DNA of 22,855 nucleotides, taken from positions 1-22,855 of the forward strand of contig JBAZOB010000016.1 in assembly GCA_041648895.1 (NCBI GenBank). The letters are read 5' to 3'. Numbering within the stretch: the first letter of the stretch is position 1; each line of letters opens with the position of its first letter. This stretch comes from JBAZOB01 sp041648895. Its GTDB lineage: Bacteria; Patescibacteriota; JAHJAL01. The translations under genes and the position numbers were made by a program. Shown piece after piece: positions 1 through 7,303 of this stretch. Under the pieces are notes generated by a model that was not told the origin of the DNA, did not search any database, and worked only from the letters and a program-made list of their open reading frames with translations.

Positions 1-618
1 AAAGTGACGGCTTCGGTGACCACGGTGGCCCAATATCCGAAGGTGAGGAGGTTGGTGAAGAAGAAATTGCGGGAGTTGGCCAAGGAAAAGAATCTGATTG
101 TGGCCGGACGGGATATCGGCACCAATGTCTTTCCCAAGGCGGATATTAAGATATTCCTTAATCCCTCGATCGATGCTCGGGCCAGGCGGCGATACAAAGA
201 CCACGTCAAAGAGGGGCGCACAACGTCATATGGCGATCTGAAGGTTAGTCTGGCTAAACGTGATGAAGATGATAGCAGTCGTAAAGAAGGGCCACTAAAG
301 AAGCCAAAAGACGCGCTGGAGATCGATAATACCTATCTTTTACCTTCACAGACCTTAAAAATAGTAATTGATTATGCCTATAAAGAAGAGCCGGAGATTA
401 AAGATTTAAAAGACGAAATAAAAGAATTAAAAACTACTCCCCTATCTTCAGCTACGGCTACCAATAATAATTTTAGTGATCCCTTTTTGTTTTCGGCACC
501 TATGACTACTTCAGTTGAATCAACTAATAAGAAAGAATCGATGAAAGAGTTGAAGAAGCGCTTAAAAGCGAAATATAAATCTCAAACAGGCGGAGGGAGT
601 TTTTGGCAAAAACGTTAG
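1..618 (+). CDS. cmk: Cytidylate kinase, C-terminal part (5' end outside window)
   Basis: This is the C-terminal part of a CMP/dCMP kinase, which transfers phosphate from ATP to CMP in the cytoplasm. The reading frame is open from the first base, so the P-loop half lies upstream. Visible family marks are the GRDIGT motif, the lid segment around RARRRYKD, and an RDEDDSSRKEGPL segment. By my recollection of the E. coli enzyme, this last segment keeps both arginines equivalent to R181 and R188. Helix and strand order after GRDIGT (IKIFLNPS, ALEIDNTYL) is typical. An unusual tail of about 70 residues follows the kinase fold: charged helix, then a Ser/Thr/Asn-rich stretch, then a basic helix ending in SFWQKR. 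It lies 16 bases before a second cmk-like gene, so the two are probably cotranscribed. The family call is secure. The function of the tail is unknown. Confidence 0.88.
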   Translation, partial: KVTASVTTVAQYPKVRRLVKKKLRELAKEKNLIVAGRDIGTNVFPKADIKIFLNPSIDARARRRYKDHVKEGRTTSYGDLKVSLAKRDEDDSSRKEGPLKKPKDALEIDNTYLLPSQTLKIVIDYAYKEEPEIKDLKDEIKELKTTPLSSATATNNNFSDPFLFSAPMTTSVESTNKKESMKELKKRLKAKYKSQTGGGSFWQKR

Positions 619-634
619 TTTTTAATTTTTTCAT

Positions 635-1327
635 ATGAAAACAATCATCACAATTGACGGGCCGGCCGGGGGCGGGAAATCAACACTGGCGCGGGAACTG
701 GCCCAGACCTTGGCGGATTTTCGGCTGGTGGATATTGGCTCCTATTTCCGCTGGGCGGCATATCTTTGTTTAAAAGATGGGGTGGATTTGACCCGACGAC
801 GGGAAGTATATAATCATGTTAAAGATAAATTGGAGCTGGATTTTGATAGCACCAAGAGTGGTAAATCGGATGAGCTGAAGGTTTTTCACCAGGGTAAATG
901 TGTTAATCAATTTATTTTCTCGCGGCAAGTTTCGGTCAATGCTTCGTATCCGGCACAATACTATTTAATTCGCAAATTGATCCGAAAGAATTTACGTAAA
1001 TTGGCCAAAAAATATAACATTATCATTGCCGGTCGCGACACTGGTACTTACACTTTTCCGGAAGCCCAGATCAAGTTTTTCCTGACGGCTGACTTGGAAT
1101 CTCGCGCCAAGCGCCGTTTTAATGACCTGAAATACTCCGGCCAGAAAACTTCGATCACCGATATCCGCGAGCAAATCCGGGTTCGCGATGATCACGACAC
1201 CAACGACAAAGATGGCCCACTCAATATGCCCCAAGACGCGATTTTGATTGATAATACTCATATGACAGTCAAACAGACCTGGGCGGAGTGCATGAAGTAT
1301 ATTAAGAAAGATTTGTTGGATAAATAA
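635..1327 (+). CDS. Second, divergent cytidylate kinase-like protein
   Basis: This is a complete 230-aa P-loop nucleoside monophosphate kinase of the Cmk family. Walker A is GPAGGGKST at residues 9-17, GRDTGT lies at 133-138, and RAKRRF in the lid at 157-162. The NMP-binding side departs from the family. The usual LD-T/S-GA-x-YR reads VDIGSYFR at 32-39, so the position matching E. coli S36 is Ile34, while the R41 equivalent (Arg39) is kept. In the RVRDDHDTNDKDGPL stretch, R181 (Arg184) is kept but the R188 equivalent is Asp191. These equivalences are from memory. The protein may phosphorylate a different nucleotide or have a regulatory role. It follows the first cmk by 16 bases, probably in one transcript. 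The start is the first ATG before the P-loop strand; no clear Shine-Dalgarno is seen. Confidence 0.85.
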   Translation: MKTIITIDGPAGGGKSTLARELAQTLADFRLVDIGSYFRWAAYLCLKDGVDLTRRREVYNHVKDKLELDFDSTKSGKSDELKVFHQGKCVNQFIFSRQVSVNASYPAQYYLIRKLIRKNLRKLAKKYNIIIAGRDTGTYTFPEAQIKFFLTADLESRAKRRFNDLKYSGQKTSITDIREQIRVRDDHDTNDKDGPLNMPQDAILIDNTHMTVKQTWAECMKYIKKDLLDK

Positions 1328-1359
1328 TACTAATTATCAGCGGCCGGGTCGTTCTTTTT

Positions 1360-1388
1360 TTGCTATTATTGATGAAAGTGACTATAAT
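1360..1388 (+). promoter_or_regulatory. Sigma-70-type promoter for the 152-aa gene
   Basis: TTGCTA at 1360-1365 and a consensus TATAAT at 1383-1388 are separated by 17 bases. The -10 box lies 30 bases before the ATG at 1419, predicting a short leader. A T-rich stretch just upstream (1354-1361) could also be the weak end of the cmk transcript. Confidence 0.6.
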
Positions 1389-1418
1389 AATTGTGTTTTA
1401 CACATTATTGTTATTTTT

Positions 1419-1877
1419 ATGGGATTAGAATCGATGCTCGGCCTCAAAGGTCTGGACGGCTTGGTAACCAGAGAGGGAGTGATAGCAAAATTAGAGAAAA
1501 AGGGCTATGAAATAATCAGAATTATTGGTCAAGTTGCTAAGTTTAATAATAATGGCCAGGACACCCAGGACACTATTGATATGATTGGTGATAGACACTT
1601 TCGTCTGGTTATGCCGGATTTGCGTTTGATGGAGCAGATTGATGATGATTATGTATTTGCTTGTAATAAATTACCGGAAAATAAGTATAAGATTATAATA
1701 CATAATCTTTTTAAAGGGGACCAAAAGGAACTGCAAATTGGTTTTAATGCTAAAAGCGATTACCACCATCTGGAAGTAGGCCAAAAAGGAAATATTTTTT
1801 TGACACTGACTAGAACACAGATAAACTCAGCCAAAAGAGAATATTGCTTTTGGCTGGGGAAGGAGGAAGAAGAATAG
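1419..1877 (+). CDS. Hypothetical protein, 152 aa
   Basis: I do not recognise this family. The protein is soluble, with no signal peptide or membrane segment. The N-terminus is Gly/Leu-rich (MGLESMLGLKGLDGL), followed by a charged helix (REGVIAKLEKKGYEII) and then alternating strands such as HFRLVMPDL, KYKIIIHNLF and KELQIGF. The second half looks like a beta-rich domain, and the C-terminus ends in an acidic run (GKEEEE). There are two Cys residues but no metal-binding pair. It has its own promoter and is followed by a strong hairpin terminator, so it is probably a single-gene transcript. The ORF is real judging by the promoter and terminator framing and by the absence of a competing frame. 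Confidence 0.6.
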   Translation: MGLESMLGLKGLDGLVTREGVIAKLEKKGYEIIRIIGQVAKFNNNGQDTQDTIDMIGDRHFRLVMPDLRLMEQIDDDYVFACNKLPENKYKIIIHNLFKGDQKELQIGFNAKSDYHHLEVGQKGNIFLTLTRTQINSAKREYCFWLGKEEEE

Positions 1878-1902
1878 CCAATATTGAAATTTGGACAAGC
1901 AA

Positions 1903-1928
1903 AAACTCCCGGGAAGATCCGGGAGTTT
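1903..1928. terminator. Bidirectional rho-independent terminator
   Basis: A perfect 10-bp stem (AAACTCCCGG at 1903-1912 with CCGGGAGTTT at 1919-1928) has a 6-base loop. It has an A run on the left and a T-rich run on the right. It lies between two convergent genes and can end transcription from both sides. Confidence 0.85.
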
Positions 1929-1948
1929 ATTGTTTATTAAAAATAATA

Positions 1949-2839
1949 TTACTCTTTTTTTGTATAATAACCTTGGTAATTTTCAGGTAACATGGCAGCA
2001 GTTTTTCGTCCAATGTAATCAGCTTGAGCTTGTAGTTGTTTTTTCACCTGCTTAAATAATAATCTATCTTGTTCAGATAACTTTTCACCTTTAGACCTCT
2101 TTTCTATAACCCGTTCCAGAATATCCAGATTTTCAATCGGCTCTAATTTGATCGGTTGGCCAATATGGAATACGGCTTTTCCTTTTGATCTTTTTAGTAG
2201 GCCTTTGGCAATATTTAATATCCCTTCTAAACTTACTGAGGCACCATAAAATTCCAAAGCGGTTGGGATAATTTTTGCTCCAGATTTTTGGGCAGTATAT
2301 ACTGCTCCGATTTTGGCTTTTTTCATCTGACCTTCAGTATTAAAGGTATGAATTGCAATCCATGGGGTTTTGTTTTGATCTATTCTCTCTAGTATCGGAT
2401 CAAAATTCGATGGATTAAATACCCCAGTTTTTCCATTTTTGGTTCGGCGATAATCTAGTGGTATAAAATTATCTTTTCCGCCTAAATAAAATAATACTTT
2501 TTGTGGAGATGCACCTTCAAAGGAGAGGGATTCTGCGGTAATTTGCATATCGAGCAATTCACCCATCGCCTTGACGGCTGCCGGAGCATCGAGATTGGAA
2601 AAATGTGATGAGGATATAATATATTTCGCATCTGGATTCTTTTCTATTTCTTCTTTGATATTATTTATTCCTTCGACTTCAAATTGACTACAAAATTTTT
2701 CAACAAATATATCACCTAATTTTCGGAGTTTTTTATCTGTTTTTTGATTTATGTTATTTTCCTGAAGTTTATTATTTTCAGGAAGATTATGACTGTTTTT
2801 TTCTTTTTGTTCCATTTTTTGTTTTGATAAAATTTTCAT
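1949..2839 (-). CDS. PlsC-like 1-acylglycerol-3-phosphate acyltransferase family protein
   Basis: This is a member of the lysophospholipid acyltransferase (PlsC/LPLAT) fold, whose members acylate glycerophospholipids or related acceptors at the membrane. The catalytic HX4D motif is HFSNLD at residues 79-84. Block II is FIPLDYRRTKNG at about 125-136. Block III is degenerate, with FNTEG at 166-170 in place of the usual EGTRS, followed by the typical KSGAKIIPTAL strand. The first 40 residues are hydrophilic, Lys/Asn-rich and look unstructured. No membrane helix is obvious, so membrane association would be peripheral. The start is uncertain: the best promoter's -10 ends only three bases before this ATG, so translation may begin at the second ATG (codon 9, first base 2815). 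Degenerate block III makes the exact substrate uncertain. It is transcribed alone. Confidence 0.8.
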   Translation of the reverse strand: MKILSKQKMEQKEKNSHNLPENNKLQENNINQKTDKKLRKLGDIFVEKFCSQFEVEGINNIKEEIEKNPDAKYIISSSHFSNLDAPAAVKAMGELLDMQITAESLSFEGASPQKVLFYLGGKDNFIPLDYRRTKNGKTGVFNPSNFDPILERIDQNKTPWIAIHTFNTEGQMKKAKIGAVYTAQKSGAKIIPTALEFYGASVSLEGILNIAKGLLKRSKGKAVFHIGQPIKLEPIENLDILERVIEKRSKGEKLSEQDRLLFKQVKKQLQAQADYIGRKTAAMLPENYQGYYTKKE

Positions 2840-2842
2840 TTT

Positions 2843-2871
2843 ATTATAACATTTGTTATGGTTAATAACAA
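2843..2871 (-). promoter_or_regulatory. Promoter of the acyltransferase gene with an internal dyad
   Basis: On the minus strand, TTGTTA (2871-2866) and a consensus TATAAT (2848-2843) are 17 bases apart. A small dyad, GTTAT/ATAAC with a 5-base loop (2855-2869), overlaps the -35 box and spacer and could be an operator. Transcription would begin at or just inside the first ATG of the gene. Confidence 0.5.
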
Positions 2872-2909
2872 GGTTTTATTCTATTAATATTTAATATTTT
2901 TACACAGAA

Positions 2910-2936
2910 AAAATCCCGTGCTTAGCACGGGATTTT
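2910..2936 (-). terminator. Rho-independent terminator of the membrane-protein gene
   Basis: Arms AAAATCCCGTGC (2910-2921) and GCACGGGATTTT (2925-2936) form a perfect 12-bp stem with a 3-base loop. On the minus strand it is followed by a T run. It lies 13 bases past the stop codon of the gene at 2949-3806. Confidence 0.85.
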
Positions 2937-2948
2937 AAAAATTTATAT

Positions 2949-3806
2949 TTAACTGCTTCCGGGCGTTTCCGCCCAATCTATTTTATATTTTCGGTGATCA
3001 GGTGTGACAACTGTCAGCACTCTTGTTGTTCCAGTTTTATCAACAGCAACAACAGTTGCTTCTTGCACCTGATCTTTTATTTCCGTGATGAGGCCCTGCA
3101 GTTGTTCGCACCGCCAGCAGTGGCATTGCCTGCTCATGGCTTTTTCCAGCCACTCCTGCGGAACGATTTTGTGACGCTCGTCACAGCCAGGCCTCCTCAT
3201 GCTCCAGTACCATCCATGGTACAAAGGAGCAATGAACTGAATGGAAAGTAAGGTCATTATTATGAGCATCATCTGCATTATTAGATGCCCATAAAACAAT
3301 TCCATGTATCCTTTTAAGCTTCCGGCCCCGTACATAAAAGCGGCGGAAACAACCCAAGCTACGTAGTAGTCAACAGGTAAACCCAGAAACCACTTCGACT
3401 GGGCGTGCCACCAAATTTCCCCGGGTTTAAAGTTCCTAATCCCGTAATGAGGATTGAAAATAAACCAGAGAAAATCCCACAGCGACATACACAGAAAATA
3501 CATCGCTATAGCGTTTAGCTCTCCTGCCAGGCTCCATTCCACTCCCATAAAGAAATGAGTGTGAAATATTACTATAGGGAAAATAAACATTTGGAGGTGG
3601 TATCCAGTTAATGGCCTTTTATTTAATACCAGGCCATAGACATACGCTGGTAACCCCGATACCCGGTACCAGGTGGGCATACGATATGCCCACCCGTAGT
3701 TTCCTTCGGCTTCAATTTCAATGAGACCGAGATTTACGGCCAAAATGAAAAAGAAGGGGGAGCTTTTCCCGATTGTTAATAAAAAGAAGATGCTGAACAA
3801 TTGCAT
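2949..3806 (-). CDS. Multi-pass membrane protein of unknown family with Cys-His tail
   Basis: I do not recognise the family. From the chosen start the protein is 285 aa, with about five hydrophobic segments (MQLFSIFFLLTIG onward; FIFPIVIFHTHFF; AIAMYFLCMSLWDFLWFIF; YYVAWVVSAAFMYG; MQMMLIIMTLLSIQFIAPLY). There are many aromatic and His residues near the membrane faces, including a segment with FNPHYGIRNFKPGEIWWH. The last 80 residues are soluble, with RPGCDERH followed by CHCWRC, a possible metal site, and then a small beta-rich end. The ORF stays open up to 3869, but the upstream part covers a likely promoter. The purine-rich GGAAAGGAGGAG lies directly before the ATG at 3806, so I place the start there. 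A TTG two codons later would have better spacing. An intact terminator follows. Confidence 0.65.
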   Translation of the reverse strand: MQLFSIFFLLTIGKSSPFFFILAVNLGLIEIEAEGNYGWAYRMPTWYRVSGLPAYVYGLVLNKRPLTGYHLQMFIFPIVIFHTHFFMGVEWSLAGELNAIAMYFLCMSLWDFLWFIFNPHYGIRNFKPGEIWWHAQSKWFLGLPVDYYVAWVVSAAFMYGAGSLKGYMELFYGHLIMQMMLIIMTLLSIQFIAPLYHGWYWSMRRPGCDERHKIVPQEWLEKAMSRQCHCWRCEQLQGLITEIKDQVQEATVVAVDKTGTTRVLTVVTPDHRKYKIDWAETPGSS

Positions 3807-3839
3807 CTCCTCCTTTCCTTGTAAAATTACAAAAATACC

Positions 3840-3869
3840 TCTATACAATACTAAATTATTCCTTATCAA
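3840..3869 (-). promoter_or_regulatory. Possible promoter for the membrane-protein gene
   Basis: On the minus strand, TTGATA (3869-3864) and TATAGA (3845-3840) are 18 bases apart. It lies upstream of the Shine-Dalgarno-like tract and within the longest possible ORF, which supports the shorter start at 3806. Confidence 0.4.
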
Positions 3870-3884
3870 TCCACCTTTAATTTC

Positions 3885-3913
3885 TTGTAAACCCTTTATT
3901 CAGGCCTTATAAT
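3885..3913 (+). promoter_or_regulatory. Sigma-70-type promoter for the 176-aa gene
   Basis: TTGTAA (3885-3890) and a consensus TATAAT (3908-3913) are separated by 17 bases, with the ATG 30 bases downstream. The geometry matches the promoter at 1360-1388. It is divergent from the promoter of the membrane-protein gene. Confidence 0.65.
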
Positions 3914-3943
3914 GAAAAATGTAAATAATAATAAATTAATTCA

Positions 3944-4474
3944 ATGGAAGAAAGAAAACTAGAACAAGAATCATGGGCCGGGGAGAGACACAATGTGTTT
4001 GGAGTGGAAATTGGATCGGAAATAATGCAATTCAAAGCTGATGCTGGCCATGAAGGGGTGTTTATTTATGATGGTGAGGAGTTTACCGGGCGGATTAAAG
4101 ATTATGTTTTATTTCCAGATCAGAAAAGTCGAACTAGAATTTTAGAGGATGCGGATATTAGACATGAAACGATGGGGAAATTGACTGATTCGCTGGCTGA
4201 TTATTATCGGGAAATTGGTTATGCCATTTTCCGAGAAAGAAATCCAAAAGATCGGGCAATTAGAAAGCTATTTGTCATGCGCCCAGATAAAAATGAACAA
4301 TGCGAAATGGAGGGTTGGCGGGGGTATAGTTGTGAACAAATCTGTGACAAGATGTTGGAAGCGAGAGTGGAGATCAATCATCTCGGCCAAATGGTGATAA
4401 ACGTTGACGATTGCCAGGATAAAAAGGGGGCGGTGTGTAAAATGACAGAGCCAGTATACTCTGTCGATCGATAG
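3944..4474 (+). CDS. Hypothetical protein, 176 aa
   Basis: I do not recognise this family. It is a soluble, charged protein with an acidic bias and no signal peptide or membrane span. The first third looks beta-rich (VFGVEIGSEIMQFKAD, GVFIYDGEEFTGRIKDYVLF). The middle is helical (ETMGKLTDSLADYYREIGYAIFRE). The C-terminal part contains four Cys (CEMEGWRGYSC, then a single Cys in CDK and DDCQDKKGAVC). They are not arranged as a standard zinc ribbon. It has a good promoter upstream and a hairpin terminator after the stop, so it is probably monocistronic. Placement directly before secA does not by itself suggest a role in secretion, because the terminator separates them. Confidence 0.6.
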   Translation: MEERKLEQESWAGERHNVFGVEIGSEIMQFKADAGHEGVFIYDGEEFTGRIKDYVLFPDQKSRTRILEDADIRHETMGKLTDSLADYYREIGYAIFRERNPKDRAIRKLFVMRPDKNEQCEMEGWRGYSCEQICDKMLEARVEINHLGQMVINVDDCQDKKGAVCKMTEPVYSVDR

Positions 4475-4496
4475 ATAATTTTTGTCCAAATAGTCA

Positions 4497-4533
4497 AAAA
4501 ATAGTATCATATCAATTGTATGGTGCTATTTTT
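4497..4533 (+). terminator. Rho-independent terminator after the 176-aa gene
   Basis: Arms 4497-4512 and 4518-4533 can form a 16-bp stem with three G-U pairs and a 5-base loop. The stem begins with AAAAATAG and ends with CTATTTTT, giving a U-rich tail. Only 22 bases remain before secA, so either it is leaky or the secA promoter overlaps it. I could not identify a convincing secA promoter. Confidence 0.65.
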
Positions 4534-4555
4534 ATATGCTTAAATTGACATAGTT

Positions 4556-7240
4556 ATGAACATATTGAACTGGATTTTTGGGGATCCCAATGAGAAGGAG
4601 ATCAAAAAAATGCAGCCAGTGGTGGAGGCGATCAATGGTTGGGAAGAAAAGATTGGTGCTTTGTCGGACGAGGAGCTGAAAGCAAAGACGGAATATTTTC
4701 GGGCGCAGATAGCCAATCGGCGGGACAATGGGGAGGAAGAGGGTAAAATTCTGGATGATTTGTTACCGGAGGCTTACGCGGTGGTGCGAGAGGCCGCCAA
4801 GAGAGTTCTGGGAATGCGGCATTTTGACGTGCAGCTGATTGGGGGAATAGTGCTGCATCAAGGCAAGATTGCCGAAATGAAAACGGGTGAAGGTAAAACG
4901 TTGGTGGCTACACTGGCATTGTATCTCAACGCTTTGTCCGGTCAGGGTTGCCACTTGGTAACAGTCAATGATTACCTGGCGCGGCGTGACGCCGACTGGA
5001 TGGGACCGATCTTTGATTTTTTGGAACTGAAAGTGGGTGTGATCCAACACCGCGAGTCATTTTTGTTTGATATCAATGCCTTTGAACAAAAAGAAGAAAC
5101 CGAAGAAACCAGGGGGCAACAATTGCAATTTCGGTTGAAAAAATGCAGCCGAGGGGAAGCATATGCCGCCGATATTACCTATGGTACCAACAATGAATAC
5201 GGTTTTGATTATCTGCGGGACAATATGGTGGTAGACATTGGGCAAATGGCACAGCGAGAGCTGCATTTTGCCATTGTGGATGAGGTGGACAATATTTTGA
5301 TCGATGAGGCCCGCACGCCACTCATTATCTCCGGACCGGGTGAAGAGGTGAGCGCCATGTATCAACAGTTTTCGCGGATAGTGCCACAACTGAAAGCGGA
5401 AGCCGATTACAATGTTGATGAAAAAATGAAAGCGGTCAGTTTGACGGAAGATGGAATCAACCATGTCGAGCGATTGTTGGGTGTTAAAAATATCTACGAA
5501 GAACGCGGCATCAAAACCGTCCATCATTTGGAAGAGGCCCTGAAAGCCCAGATCTTATTCAAAAAAGATCGGGATTACGTGGTCAAAAATGGCGAGATTG
5601 TGATCGTGGATGAATTTACCGGCCGGATGATGCCCGGGCGGCGCTATTCGCGGGGTTTGCATCAAGCGATTGAAGCCAAAGAAGGGGTGGAGATTAAACG
5701 GGAGAGTAAAACGATCGCGACCATTACTTTTCAGAATTATTTTCGTTTGTACAAAAAATTGGCCGGTATGACTGGTACGGCGGTGACCGAGGCGGAGGAA
5801 TTGGGGGCGATTTACAAACTGGATGTAATTGTCATCCCTACTAATAAACCGGTGGTGCGGCAGGATTCGAATGATTTGATCTACAAAACGGAAGAAGGTA
5901 AATTTAACGCCGTGGCCGAGGTGATCAAACAAAAACATGAGGCCGGGCAACCGGTGCTGGTGGGTACTATTTCGGTGGAAAAATCGGAAACTCTGTCTGA
6001 TTTACTAACCAGGACTGGTGTGCCCCACAATGTATTGAACGCCAAACATCACGAAAAGGAATCGCAAATTGTCAGTAAAGCCGGCGTCAAAGGAGCGGTC
6101 ACAATTGCCACCAATATGGCGGGACGCGGTACGGATATCAAAATCGATGACGAGGTCAAGGAACTGGGCGGATTGCATATTATGGGCACGGAAAGACACG
6201 AATCGCGCCGGATTGATAATCAGCTGCGCGGTCGTTCCGGCCGGCAAGGCGATCCGGGTTCCAGTCAATTTTTTGTCTCGCTGGAAGATGATCTGATGCG
6301 GATTTTTGGTTCGGACAAGATCAAAACCATGATGGAAACATTTGGTTTTCCGGAAGATCAGCCGATTGAACACAAACTAATTACCAATTCAATCGAGGGC
6401 GCCCAGAAAAAAGTGGAGGGGTATAATTTTGATCTGCGCAAAAGCGTGGTTGATTACGATGATGTGATGAACAAACACCGTGAAGCGATTTACAAGAAAC
6501 GACGGGAGATATTGGGGCACGATAATTTGAAAGATCAATTATTGGAAATCATCAAGGCTGACATTGACAATATTGTTACCACCCACACTACTGGTGATAA
6601 AAGCGGCTGGGACTTAAAAGAAATCAACGAAAATCTAAAAACGATTGCTGGTTCATATTGGCAGGATGAGGATTTGACCAAGTTCGAAAATCCGATGGGA
6701 ATTACTGATTATTTATATGAAAAAGTGTTGGCTTATTATGAACAAAAAGAAAAGGATTTGACGCCGGAAGTGATGCGACGGCTGGAAAAACTGGTCATGC
6801 TCAAGATTATCGACAATTTGTGGCAGGATCATCTGGATGAGATGGACTACCTTCGCACCGGCGTCGGTCTGCGCGGTTACGGCCAGCGTGATCCTTTGAT
6901 CGAATATAAACACGAAGCCTATAATTTGTACCAACAGTTGTTACTCAATATTAATGATCAGATTGCCAAGACAATTTTTAAAGTGACAATTATCAAACAG
7001 CCTCTGAATCCCCTGCAGGGTAAGGAGGTGAAACCGGATGCCGCCAGTATTTCCCGTCGAGACGCGACGGTCAAAACATATTCCCGGGCGGGATCAAATG
7101 CCACCCTACCCCAACCGACCCAGGCGGCACCGACGGGCAAAACCCCGACCATTAAACGAGATCAACCCAAAGTGGGCCGCAACGATCCTTGTCCGTGCGG
7201 AAGCGGGAAAAAATATAAAAAATGCCATGGAAGGAATTAA
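4556..7240 (+). CDS. secA: Protein translocase subunit SecA
   Basis: SecA is the ATPase that drives preproteins through the SecYEG channel at the cytoplasmic membrane. All main parts are present in 894 aa. These include the N-terminal helix, Walker A MKTGEGKT at residues 108-115, DITYGTNNEYGFDYLRDNM, the DEAD-type box VDEVDN at 241-246 followed by ILIDEARTPLIISGP, the TGRMMPGRR preprotein-domain region, AGMTGTA, TNMAGRGTDIK and QLRGRSGRQGDPG. The helical scaffold contains WQDHLDEMDYLRTGVGLRGY. A Pro/Ala/Thr-rich linker leads to the C-terminal zinc-binding SEC-C motif with Cys879, Cys881, Cys890 and His891. Compared with E. coli there is an insertion of about 25 residues, rich in Glu and Gln, around residues 165-197 before DITYG. 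It is followed after 63 bases by an MFS gene on the same strand. Confidence 0.98.
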   Translation: MNILNWIFGDPNEKEIKKMQPVVEAINGWEEKIGALSDEELKAKTEYFRAQIANRRDNGEEEGKILDDLLPEAYAVVREAAKRVLGMRHFDVQLIGGIVLHQGKIAEMKTGEGKTLVATLALYLNALSGQGCHLVTVNDYLARRDADWMGPIFDFLELKVGVIQHRESFLFDINAFEQKEETEETRGQQLQFRLKKCSRGEAYAADITYGTNNEYGFDYLRDNMVVDIGQMAQRELHFAIVDEVDNILIDEARTPLIISGPGEEVSAMYQQFSRIVPQLKAEADYNVDEKMKAVSLTEDGINHVERLLGVKNIYEERGIKTVHHLEEALKAQILFKKDRDYVVKNGEIVIVDEFTGRMMPGRRYSRGLHQAIEAKEGVEIKRESKTIATITFQNYFRLYKKLAGMTGTAVTEAEELGAIYKLDVIVIPTNKPVVRQDSNDLIYKTEEGKFNAVAEVIKQKHEAGQPVLVGTISVEKSETLSDLLTRTGVPHNVLNAKHHEKESQIVSKAGVKGAVTIATNMAGRGTDIKIDDEVKELGGLHIMGTERHESRRIDNQLRGRSGRQGDPGSSQFFVSLEDDLMRIFGSDKIKTMMETFGFPEDQPIEHKLITNSIEGAQKKVEGYNFDLRKSVVDYDDVMNKHREAIYKKRREILGHDNLKDQLLEIIKADIDNIVTTHTTGDKSGWDLKEINENLKTIAGSYWQDEDLTKFENPMGITDYLYEKVLAYYEQKEKDLTPEVMRRLEKLVMLKIIDNLWQDHLDEMDYLRTGVGLRGYGQRDPLIEYKHEAYNLYQQLLLNINDQIAKTIFKVTIIKQPLNPLQGKEVKPDAASISRRDATVKTYSRAGSNATLPQPTQAAPTGKTPTIKRDQPKVGRNDPCPCGSGKKYKKCHGRN

Positions 7241-7303
7241 TATAGCGGCCTCGCATAACCAACAGTTATTATTTAAATTCCCATAATGTAAAAAAATATA
7301 ACA

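Noticed and set aside
4545..4550. TTGACA directly before secA as a -35 box
   Set aside because: It lies 5 bases before the start codon, so no -10 box could follow and still give a usable transcript.
5057..5527. Long minus-strand open frames inside secA (also 5555-5950 and 6005-6373)
   Set aside because: They are antisense to strongly conserved SecA coding sequence, with no start signals of their own.
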